Assembly: GCA_035532755.1 (NCBI GenBank)
Contig: DATKQI010000281.1
Coordinates: 1-5,120 of the forward strand
DNA length: 5,120 nt
From: DATKQI01 sp035532755
GTDB taxonomy: Bacteria; Pseudomonadota; Alphaproteobacteria; Acetobacterales; Acetobacteraceae
Reading direction: 5' to 3'
A model generated the notes under the pieces. The model saw nothing but the letters and a program-made list of their open reading frames with translations. It made no database searches and had not been told where the DNA came from. The translations under genes and the position numbers were made by a program. This document shows positions 1-5,120 of the stretch, in pieces; within the stretch, counting starts at the first letter, position 1; each line of letters starts with the position of its first letter.

Positions 1-255
1 TTCGCCCTCGCCGCCGCCGCCATGCTCGCCACCGGCTCGGTCGCCTATGCCGGCACCAACGCCCCCGTCACCGGCCCCGCCCGGCCGATCTATTCCGAGC
101 AGGCGGTGAACAGCCACCAGGGCGCCAACGCCGAGGTGCAGTTCGCTGCCAACGGCCGGAAGGTGCAGCTGGGCGGCGCCCTGCTCCAGGGCGCGGGCAG
201 CAACACCCCGCAGCTGTCCGAAGCCGAGCAGGCGCTGATCAACCAGGCCGGCTGA
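1..255 (+). CDS. Small secreted protein of unknown function (3' part; start lies upstream of the window)
   Basis: The frame is open from the first base of the window, and 84 codons precede the TGA at 253-255. The first visible residues are a hydrophobic Ala/Leu-rich stretch ending in an AYA motif at residues 15-17. This looks like the h-region and cleavage site of a Sec signal peptide, so the true start is probably just upstream of position 1; the in-frame ATG at 22 would cut the signal in half. Cleavage after AYA would leave a mature part of about 67 residues, rich in Ala, Gly, Gln and Asn, with no cysteine and no membrane segment, so a small periplasmic or exported protein is likely. I recognise no domain and propose no function. 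A strong terminator 40 bases downstream marks the end of this transcription unit. Confidence 0.7.
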   Translation, partial: FALAAAAMLATGSVAYAGTNAPVTGPARPIYSEQAVNSHQGANAEVQFAANGRKVQLGGALLQGAGSNTPQLSEAEQALINQAG

Positions 256-295
256 CCCCGCTTCGCCTCCCTTCCCACCTTCCTCCCGAAACTCC

Positions 296-325
296 GGGCC
301 GGCCCCCGACAGGGCCGGCCCTTTT
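296..325 (+). terminator. Rho-independent terminator of the small secreted protein gene
   Basis: A perfect 10-bp GC stem (GGGCCGGCCC at 296-305 pairing with the same palindromic sequence at 312-321) closes a 6-base loop and is followed at once by TTTT at 322-325. The T tract is on the + strand, so it serves the gene ending at 255. Read from the - strand the same hairpin lies just beyond the gene ending at 342 but has no T run after it, so it may stop that convergent transcript only weakly. Confidence 0.85.
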
Positions 326-341
326 CGGTTTGAAGGCACGC

Positions 342-944
342 TCACGGCTCCACGATATCGCCCGCGTGCGCGCCGAGCGTGTCGGACAGCCGGCGCGTGA
401 CCGCGACCATCAGGTCCGGCGTGGCGCGGTCGAAGCCATAGACGAACTGCGGAAAATCGAGCGGGGCCTGCACCTTCCAGATCTCGTCGTGCCTGTGGGG
501 CGGCAGGATATGCGCCGGGTCCCCCACCGCGACCCAGCCGATCGGCACGGTCGCACCCGGCGGCAGGTGGGTGCGCAGATGCACGGTGGCGTGCACCCGC
601 ACCTCCGCCCCGCGGCCCAGATGCGCGCCGTGAAAGACGGCAGCACCCGTGGCGATGAACACCTGGTCTTCCAGCGTGGCGCTCGTCACATGCGCATTGG
701 GGCCGATCAGGCAGTGGTCGCCGATCGTGCAGCCGTGGCGGGGGCCGGCGCGCACCACCGCGTTCTCCATCACGATGCAGTCCCGCCCGATGCGGATGGC
801 GCCGCCACCCTCGCCGATGATCCGCGCGCCGTGCAGGATGCGCGCGCCGGGGCCCACCGCCACATCGCCGCACACCGTGGCATCGGGCGCGACCCAGGCG
901 GTGGGGTCTATCCGCGGGGTCTTGCCGGCGTGGGTGACGAGCAT
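342..944 (-). CDS. Gamma-carbonic-anhydrase-like hexapeptide-repeat (left-handed beta-helix) protein
   Basis: This 200-residue cytoplasmic protein is of the usual length for gamma-class carbonic anhydrase/acyltransferase-like proteins (YrdA, PaaY and relatives). From residue 12 to about 145 it shows imperfect hexapeptide repeats of the [LIV]-G-x4 type (for example CGDVAV, IGRDCIV, IGDHCLIG, LGRGAEV), which fold into a left-handed parallel beta-helix and usually trimerise. The WVAVGDPAHILPP segment (137-149) is the typical end of the helix. A C-terminal alpha-helical tail with an IWKVQAPLDFPQFVYG block (155-170) follows, as in a sub-group of these proteins. Histidines are abundant (70, 77, 85, 105, 108), but a hand alignment to YrdA does not place them at the classical zinc-ligand positions, so carbonic anhydrase activity is unproven and an acyltransferase-like or structural role is possible. 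The ATG at 944 has AAGGA at 953-957 with 8-base spacing. Confidence 0.85.
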   Translation of the reverse strand: MLVTHAGKTPRIDPTAWVAPDATVCGDVAVGPGARILHGARIIGEGGGAIRIGRDCIVMENAVVRAGPRHGCTIGDHCLIGPNAHVTSATLEDQVFIATGAAVFHGAHLGRGAEVRVHATVHLRTHLPPGATVPIGWVAVGDPAHILPPHRHDEIWKVQAPLDFPQFVYGFDRATPDLMVAVTRRLSDTLGAHAGDIVEP

Positions 945-952
945 GGGTTTTT

Positions 953-957
953 TCCTT
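953..957 (-). promoter_or_regulatory. Ribosome binding site of the gamma-CA-like gene
   Basis: Read on the - strand, AAGGA lies 8 bases before the ATG at 942-944. This spacing supports that start codon. Confidence 0.6.
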
Positions 958-974
958 TCGCGCGGGGCCTCTCA

Positions 975-1063
975 CCGTCACTCCGGCGAAAGCCGGAGTC
1001 CAGGGCTCACGGACGATCCGCTTGCGCGGCGGGCCCGGATGCCGCCCCGCGCCGGCACGACGG
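975..1063 (+). repeat. Palindromic dispersed element, copy 1 (between glgX and the gamma-CA-like gene)
   Basis: An 89-bp element begins CCGTCACTCCGGCG and ends GCGCCGGCACGACGG, so its ends are imperfect inverted repeats of each other. Its left part folds into a perfect 7-bp hairpin, CTCCGGC (981-987) with GCCGGAG (992-998), closed by a GAAA loop. The first 38 bases (975-1012) match the reverse complement of 3296-3333 at 36 of 38 positions by direct comparison. The right end is also shared, while the middle differs. Elements of this kind are widely dispersed between genes in alphaproteobacteria; they are non-coding and may act as transcript-end or stability structures, or be relics of small mobile elements. 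Confidence 0.75.
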
Positions 1064-1081
1064 GGGGAGTGCAGGGCGGGC

Positions 1082-3226
1082 TTATCCCCCGTCCGGTTGC
1101 AGCGCGAGCAGCAGGAGGGACCGGGCCGTCACGTCGTAGGTCTCGCCGGTGGCGATGGCGCCCTCTTCCCGCCTCGCACCTTCCCCTGCCGGCTGGTTCG
1201 TGTCGATCAGCAGCGTCCAGCGCGCCCCGCCGGCGCATTCGGGCAGGGTGAAGCCCACCTGGTCGTGGTGCGCGTTCAGTACCATCAGCAGCGTGGCCTC
1301 CGCCCCGCGCTGGCGGATGCCGGTGGCCTGGGCGCGGCCGTCCATCAGCATGCCGAAGCAGCGCATGTTTTCATCCTCCCAATCCCCGTCCTGCATCTCC
1401 GCCCCGTTCGCGTTGATCCAGGTGACATCCTTGATCTCCAGCGCCTCGTCCCACGTGCCGGCGAGGAAGCGGCTGCGGCGCAGGATGGGGTAGCGGCGGC
1501 GCAGGCCGGTCAGCATGCGCACGAATTCGATCTGCGCGCGGTTGCGCTCCGCCAGCCGCCAGTCCAGCCAGGAAATGTCGTTGTCCTGGCAATAGGCGTT
1601 GTTGTTGCCGTGCTGGGTGCGGGCGAATTCGTCACCGGCGAGCAGCATGGGCGTGCCCTGGCTGAGCAGCAGTGTCGCGAGCAGGTTGCGCATCTGCCGC
1701 CCGCGCAGCGCGCCCACCGCCGCATCCTTCGCCGGCCCTTCCACCCCGCAGTTCCAGGATCGGTTGTCCGTGGTGCCGTCGGTGTTGTCCTCCCCGTTCG
1801 CCATGTTGTGCTTCTCGTTGTAGGAAACGAGATCGTTCAGCGTGAAGCCGTCGTGCGCGGTGATGAAGTTCACGCTCGCCCAGGGGCGGCGGCCCTGGCG
1901 TTCGAACATGTCGGCCGAGGCGCACAGGCGCGGGGCGAGCGCCGCGCCGCCGGCATCGCCCTTCCAGAAATCCCGCACCGTATCGCGGAACTTGTCGTTC
2001 CATTCGGCCCAGCCGGGCGGGAAGCCGCCCACCTGGTAGCCGCCCGGGCCCAGGTCCCACGGCTCGGCGATCAGCTTCACCGTGCCCAGCAGCGGGTCCT
2101 GCCCGCAGGCCTTGAGGAAGCCGCTTTCGCTGTCGAAGCCATCGGGTTCGCGGGCGAGGATGGTGCCGAGGTCGAAGCGGAAGCCGTCGATATGCATCTC
2201 GCTCACCCAGTAGCGCAGGCTGTCCGTCACCATCTGCATCACCCGCGGGTGGGACAGGTTCACCGTGTTGCCGGTGCCGGTGTCGTTGATGTAGTAGCGC
2301 CGGTCTTCCGCCAGCCGGTAGTAGGATGCGTTGTCGATCCCGCGGAAGGACAGCGTGGCCCCGCGCTCATCCCCTTCGGCGGTGTGGTTGTAAACCACGT
2401 CCATGATCACTTCGAGCCCGGCATCGTGGTAGCGGGCCACCATCTCCTTGAATTCGCGCAAGCTGTTCGGCACGTCCATCGCATAGCGCGGATCGGGGGC
2501 GAAGAAGCCGATGGAGTTGTAGCCCCAGTAGTTGACGAGCTTGTTCTCCAGCAAATAGCTGTCGTTGATGAAGGTGTGCACCGGCAAAAGCTCGATCGAG
2601 GTCACGCCGAGGGATTTCACGTAATCCACCACCGGCTTCGCGCCCAGCCCGGCATAGGTGCCGCGCAGGTTGCGGGGCAGGCGCGGGTGGCGGCGGGTGA
2701 AGCCCTTCACATGCGCCTCGTACAGCACCGTCCGGTCCCACGGCACGGGCGCGCGGCCGGGCTCGCCCTTCCAGTCGAACCCCGGATCGACGACGACGCA
2801 TTTCGGCATGAAGCGGGCGGAATCGCGTTCGTCGAAGCTCAGGTCATCGCCCGTTTCCAGCGTGTAGCCGTACACCGCCGGGTTCCATTCCAGCGCCCCG
2901 GCATGGGCGCGGGCATAGGGATCGAGCAGAAGCTTGTTGGGGTTGAAGCGGTGGCCCTCCTCGGGCGCGTAGGGGCCGTGCACGCGATAGCCGTAGCAGG
3001 TGCCGGGGCCGATCCCTTCCACATAGCCGTGGAAAATCTCGTCGGTGTATTCCGGCAGCTCGATCCGGTCGGTCTCCTCCGTGCCGTGCCAGTCGCCGAA
3101 CAGGCACACTTCCACCTTCGTCGCATTGGCGGAGAACAGGCTGAAGTTCGTGCCCTTCCCGTCCCAGGTGGCGCCGCGGGGGTGGGGCAGGCCCTCGCGG
3201 AGGCGGTGGCGGAGAATGTCAGCCAT
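1082..3226 (-). CDS. glgX: Glycogen debranching enzyme GlgX (isoamylase-type, GH13)
   Basis: This 714-residue cytoplasmic enzyme hydrolyses alpha-1,6 branches in glycogen, acting on the short branches left by glycogen phosphorylase. An N-terminal CBM48-like domain spans roughly residues 10-100 (LPHPRGATWDGKGTNFSLFS). The GH13 TIM barrel follows with its four signature regions intact: DVVYNH (276-281), GFRFD with the presumed nucleophile Asp352, IAEPWD with the presumed acid/base Glu388, and TAHDG with His458-Asp459. LLAGDEF plus the GNNNAYCQDN block (about 528-548) is characteristic of GlgX, and a C-terminal beta domain completes it. Length is normal and no residue is missing. An in-frame ATG at 3250 would add 8 residues, but there AAGG touches the ATG and the extension runs almost to the repeat element. 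The ATG at 3226 has GAGG (3231-3234) with 4-base spacing, and the protein then starts as relatives do. No glgA, B, C or P is visible nearby. Confidence 0.95.
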   Translation of the reverse strand: MADILRHRLREGLPHPRGATWDGKGTNFSLFSANATKVEVCLFGDWHGTEETDRIELPEYTDEIFHGYVEGIGPGTCYGYRVHGPYAPEEGHRFNPNKLLLDPYARAHAGALEWNPAVYGYTLETGDDLSFDERDSARFMPKCVVVDPGFDWKGEPGRAPVPWDRTVLYEAHVKGFTRRHPRLPRNLRGTYAGLGAKPVVDYVKSLGVTSIELLPVHTFINDSYLLENKLVNYWGYNSIGFFAPDPRYAMDVPNSLREFKEMVARYHDAGLEVIMDVVYNHTAEGDERGATLSFRGIDNASYYRLAEDRRYYINDTGTGNTVNLSHPRVMQMVTDSLRYWVSEMHIDGFRFDLGTILAREPDGFDSESGFLKACGQDPLLGTVKLIAEPWDLGPGGYQVGGFPPGWAEWNDKFRDTVRDFWKGDAGGAALAPRLCASADMFERQGRRPWASVNFITAHDGFTLNDLVSYNEKHNMANGEDNTDGTTDNRSWNCGVEGPAKDAAVGALRGRQMRNLLATLLLSQGTPMLLAGDEFARTQHGNNNAYCQDNDISWLDWRLAERNRAQIEFVRMLTGLRRRYPILRRSRFLAGTWDEALEIKDVTWINANGAEMQDGDWEDENMRCFGMLMDGRAQATGIRQRGAEATLLMVLNAHHDQVGFTLPECAGGARWTLLIDTNQPAGEGARREEGAIATGETYDVTARSLLLLALQPDGG

Positions 3227-3230
3227 CGGG

Positions 3231-3234
3231 CCTC
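3231..3234 (-). promoter_or_regulatory. Ribosome binding site that decides the glgX start
   Basis: GAGG on the - strand lies 4 bases before the ATG at 3224-3226. The competing upstream ATG (3248-3250) has its only SD-like AAGG directly touching it, which is too close to work, so the shorter form is preferred. Confidence 0.45.
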
Positions 3235-3254
3235 GCTGAATGACGCGCATCCTT

Positions 3255-3333
3255 CGTCATGCCGGCGCAGCCGGCTGGCTCGCCGCTGCGGAAGACCGGG
3301 AGCCCTGGACTCCGGCTTGCGCCGGAGTGACGG
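3255..3333 (-). repeat. Palindromic dispersed element, copy 2 (between the dehydrogenase gene and glgX)
   Basis: This 79-bp element is in opposite orientation to the copy at 975-1063. Read on the - strand it begins CCGTCACTCCGGCG and ends GCGCCGGCATGACG. Those ends are inverted repeats of each other at 11 of 13 positions. It contains a 7-bp hairpin (3310-3316 with 3321-3327), whose loop read on the - strand is GCAA. A second hairpin, GCCGGC at 3261-3266 with 3270-3275, has a 3-base loop. It fills most of the 135-bp spacer in front of glgX and would be transcribed as leader RNA if the dehydrogenase and glgX are cotranscribed. Confidence 0.75.
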
Positions 3334-3361
3334 AGGGGAGGGTGGAGAGGGGTGACAAAGC

Positions 3362-4351
3362 TCACGTCAACGCCGCCGGAGACGGCTGGTTCCCCGGCGG
3401 CGGGTTGAGCCGCGCCACATCCCGCCCCTCCGCGAAGGCGAGGATCTGGTCGATCGCCGAGCCGAACAGGGCTTCGTAGCTGTCGGCCTCCACATAGCCC
3501 AGATGCGGCGTGCACAGCGCGTTCGGCAGGGCGAGAAGCGGGTGGGCGGCGTTCAGCACCGGCTCCTCCTCGTACACGTCCACCGCCGCGCGGCCCGGCC
3601 TGCCGGCGCGCAGTGCCGCCGCCAGCGCGCCCTCGGCGATGATGGCGGCGCGGGAGGTGTTCACCAGCAGCGCACCGGGCTTCATCCCCGCGAGGTCCGC
3701 CGCGGTGACGATGCCGCGCGTGGCCTCGTTCAGCGGGAGGTGCAGGCTCAGCACGTCGGCCTGCGCGAAGAAGGCCGTGCGGCTCTCCGCCATGGCGAAG
3801 CCGGCCTTCCCGGCGGCATCGCGGCTCGCCTCCCGCCCCCAGCACAGCACGCGCATGCCGAAGGCCGCCCCGATGGCGGCCACGCGGGCGCCGATGCGGC
3901 CCGGGGCATAGATGCCCAGCACACGCCCGTGCAGCCCCACGCCCACGCTGCCCTGCCACTGCCCGCCGTGCAGCCGCGCGACCTCGGCGGGGATGTTGCG
4001 CTGCGCGGCGAGGATGAGCGCCCAGGTGAGTTCCACCGTGGCGAACACGCTGCCGCCGCTGCCCGCCACCACCGGGATGCCGCGCGCGGTGGCGGCGGCG
4101 AGGTCCACATGCGTGTTGCGCCCGGTCTGGCAGATCAGCCGCAGCCCCGGCAGCCGGTTGATCACCGAAGCCGGCAGGTCGGTGCGCTGCTGGGTGAGCA
4201 GCACCGCCTCGAACCCCGCCAGCCGCGCCGCCAGGGCATCGGGGTCTTTTATCGTGTCATGGAACACCACCACCTCGTGCCCCGCGAGGCGCGGGTAGCA
4301 GCGCAGATGGCGGAAGGCGTCCTGATAGTCGTCCAGCACCGCGATCTTCAT
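3362..4351 (-). CDS. D-2-hydroxyacid dehydrogenase (NAD(P)-dependent)
   Basis: This 329-residue cytoplasmic oxidoreductase interconverts a D-2-hydroxyacid and its 2-oxoacid; the substrate cannot be read from sequence. The N- and C-terminal parts form the substrate domain (MKIAVLDDYQ start, QTGRNTHVDL at 75-84). The nucleotide-binding domain spans about 100-285. The catalytic triad is present: Arg234 in NTSRAAI, Glu263 in DVYEEEP and His283 in TPHLGY. The Rossmann glycine motif reads A149-P-G151-R-I-G154, with alanine in place of the usual first glycine. After the second strand the sequence is CWGREAS, without the acidic residue that favours NAD, so NADP use is possible. The frame is open to 4447, but the start at 4351 is chosen because GGAGGT precedes it by 4 bases and MKIAVLDDY is the family's normal beginning. 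It is divergent from the surface-protein gene and is the first gene of the - strand group. Confidence 0.92.
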   Translation of the reverse strand: MKIAVLDDYQDAFRHLRCYPRLAGHEVVVFHDTIKDPDALAARLAGFEAVLLTQQRTDLPASVINRLPGLRLICQTGRNTHVDLAAATARGIPVVAGSGGSVFATVELTWALILAAQRNIPAEVARLHGGQWQGSVGVGLHGRVLGIYAPGRIGARVAAIGAAFGMRVLCWGREASRDAAGKAGFAMAESRTAFFAQADVLSLHLPLNEATRGIVTAADLAGMKPGALLVNTSRAAIIAEGALAAALRAGRPGRAAVDVYEEEPVLNAAHPLLALPNALCTPHLGYVEADSYEALFGSAIDQILAFAEGRDVARLNPPPGNQPSPAALT

Positions 4352-4355
4352 GGGG

Positions 4356-4361
4356 ACCTCC
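4356..4361 (-). promoter_or_regulatory. Strong Shine-Dalgarno deciding the dehydrogenase start
   Basis: GGAGGT on the - strand stands 4 bases upstream of the ATG at 4349-4351. An ATG 32 codons further upstream (4447) would add a Pro/Arg-rich extension unlike the family, so it is not used in this annotation. Confidence 0.7.
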
Positions 4362-4444
4362 GGCTCGTGCCGGGGCAGTTTGGCGCGGGTTGGCGGCGGG
4401 GCCAAGCCGGATCGGGTTGCACTGGCTGAAACCGGGCGACGGGT

Positions 4445-4520
4445 CACAAAAATGAAGCGCAGGATTTTATTGCGGAGACGAAGAAAATATTACTAATAAT
4501 AATCAATAATTAATTTCAGT
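4445..4520. promoter_or_regulatory. AT-rich divergent promoter region
   Basis: This is the only AT-rich stretch in the window: 35 of the 40 bases at 4481-4520 are A or T, including repeated AATAAT. It lies between the divergent dehydrogenase and surface-protein genes. On the + strand TTGCGG (4470-4475) could be a -35 box, with AATAAT (4495-4500, one mismatch from TATAAT) as a -10 at 19-base spacing, which is longer than ideal. On the - strand TAAAAT (4464-4469) is one mismatch from a -10, but I see no good -35. The region as a promoter is likely by position; the individual boxes are guesses. Confidence 0.4.
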
Positions 4521-4532
4521 ACCGAATCTACC

Positions 4533-4538
4533 GAGGAA
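4533..4538 (+). promoter_or_regulatory. Ribosome binding site of the surface-protein gene
   Basis: GAGGAA lies 8 bases before the ATG at 4547, separated by GC and an A-rich spacer, and supports that start. A second in-frame ATG at 4568, preceded by AAGGTGG, is a weaker alternative that would shorten the signal peptide by 7 residues. Confidence 0.5.
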
Positions 4539-4878
4539 GCAAAAAAATGGCTCAGGTGGCAAGGTGGATGGCTGCGCGGGCGCCCTGGCGCGTCGCGCTC
4601 CTGGCGGGCACCGCGCTCGCGGGCGTGGGGTTCGCGCCGCCGGCACGGGCACAAACGGCGCTCTCGGCCGGCACCGGGGCGGAACTCGCGGCGGACCTCG
4701 CCACGGTGAATGCCAACCCCAGCACCGCCTATACCATCACCATCACCGGCCCGATCACGCTGAGCGCGGCCACCCCGCTGCCGACGATCGACACCGCCTC
4801 CACCGTCACCATCGTGGGCCAGGCCGGCGGCACGGTGCTGGATGGCGGCAGTGCAACGCGCGGGTTCCTGGTGGGCGC

Positions 4879-4891
4879 GGGGGCGCCATAG
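4879..4891 (+). other. Frame break: run of five G followed by an in-frame TAG
   Basis: The G run at 4879-4883 lies directly before the TAG at 4889-4891. Reading one extra G here, or slipping back one base on the GGG codon at 4880-4882, moves translation into the long downstream frame. The sequence is not a canonical X XXY YYZ slippery heptamer. Confidence 0.65.
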
Positions 4892-4911
4892 CGGGCACCG
4901 CGGCCAGTTCG

Positions 4912-4926
4912 GGCGGCGGCGGCGGC
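4912..4926 (+). repeat. (GGC)5 trinucleotide run encoding five glycines
   Basis: Five exact GGC units in the downstream frame encode the poly-glycine linker of the surface protein. Changes in unit number would alter linker length without breaking the frame. Confidence 0.7.
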
Positions 4927-5120
4927 GATGGCGGGGCGGTGTTCGTCCAGCAGGGCGGCAGCCTGACGATCGCGGGCAACGGCACCATCAGCGGCAACAC
5001 CGTGGCCGGCGGGGCGGGCTCGGGCGGCGGGGGCAACGGATCGGCCTTCGGCAGCGGCATCTTCGCCCAGGGCGGGGGCTACAGCGTCACCCTCGCGCCC
5101 GGCACGGGCAACCAGCTTCT

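Larger units (their letters stand above)
4547..5120 (+). pseudogene. Autotransporter-like glycine-rich surface protein, frame broken at 4879-4891, running off the window
   Basis: The first frame (4547-4891) encodes 114 residues. A positively charged start, a VALLAGTALAGVGFA core and an ARA|Q cleavage site after residue 35 make a clear Sec signal peptide. After it come beta-helix-like strands (YTITITGPITLS, TVTIVGQAGGTVLDGG), typical of autotransporter or adhesin passengers. That frame ends at TAG (4889-4891). The same kind of protein continues without a stop in the frame starting at 4891: a Gly-rich linker, then GGAVFVQQGGSLTIAGNG, TISGN, SAFGSGIFAQGG and VTLAPG, to the window edge. One extra base in the G run at 4879-4883 would join both parts smoothly (VGAG-GAIAGTAASS). 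It may be a true pseudogene, a switchable gene, or a read error. Such proteins usually end in an outer-membrane beta-barrel, which would lie beyond the window and is not seen. Ligand and role are unknown. Confidence 0.7.

Noticed and set aside
975..1063. A possible CRISPR repeat or attachment site
   Set aside because: There are only two copies, 2.3 kb apart and inverted, with no regular spacers and no integrase or cas gene.
330..1251. Long + strand open frames over the gamma-CA-like gene and the following spacer
   Set aside because: They are shadows of the - strand gene. They also read through the palindromic repeat, which gives the familiar spurious peptide RHSGESRSPGL.
1022..3355. A 777-codon open frame on the + strand opposite glgX
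   Set aside because: It is the antisense shadow of a high-GC gene. Its translation is His/Arg/Val/Ala-rich with no domain, while the opposite strand encodes a complete GlgX with all catalytic motifs.
3219..3959. A 246-codon - strand frame overlapping the dehydrogenase and the repeat
   Set aside because: It is an out-of-frame reading of the dehydrogenase that continues through the repeat element (giving RHSGASRSPGL). It has no plausible start or domain.
3503..4429. A 308-codon open frame on the + strand opposite the dehydrogenase
   Set aside because: It is antisense to a clear D-2-hydroxyacid dehydrogenase, with Arg/His/Gln-rich low-complexity composition and no recognisable fold.
4452..4496. 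A tiny + strand ORF (MKRRILLRRRRKYY) in the divergent intergenic region
   Set aside because: It is only 14 codons, has no Shine-Dalgarno sequence, and its Arg/Lys content follows from the local base composition. A leader peptide cannot be excluded but is unsupported.
4806..5060. A proline-rich - strand frame at the right end
   Set aside because: It is the reverse reading of the glycine-rich (GGC) surface-protein sequence, in which glycine codons become proline/alanine codons.

Overview
The window is high-GC DNA (apart from one short AT-rich island) with the look of an alphaproteobacterium. The evidence is the GC-rich third codon positions, a dispersed palindromic repeat of the type common in that class, and the style of the glycine-rich secreted surface protein at the right edge. 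A Rhodospirillales/Acetobacteraceae-like host is my inference; no ribosomal or marker gene is present to confirm it.

Layout, left to right. (1) Positions 1-255 hold the end of a small secreted protein gene on the + strand, followed by a strong intrinsic terminator at 296-325. (2) Three genes on the - strand follow: a left-handed beta-helix (hexapeptide-repeat) gamma-carbonic-anhydrase-like protein (342-944), the glycogen debranching enzyme GlgX (1082-3226) and a D-2-hydroxyacid dehydrogenase (3362-4351). In transcription order they are dehydrogenase, glgX, gamma-CA-like. (3) The two spacers inside this group are 135 and 137 bp, and each carries one copy of an 80-90 bp palindromic element. The copies are in opposite orientation and bracket glgX. 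(4) A 195 bp divergent intergenic region (4352-4546) contains an island in which 35 of 40 bases are A/T, probably holding promoter(s). (5) From 4547 on the + strand starts a secreted, glycine-rich, autotransporter-like surface protein. Its reading frame is broken at a run of five G (4879-4883) but continues in the adjacent frame to the window edge.

GlgX removes branches from phosphorylase-trimmed glycogen. No other glg gene is visible, so it is not in a compact glg operon within this window. The dehydrogenase and gamma-CA-like protein have no obvious metabolic link to it, and the spacing does not prove an operon. I found no new multi-gene system. The most noteworthy signals are the single-base frame break in the surface protein and the paired inverted elements around glgX.
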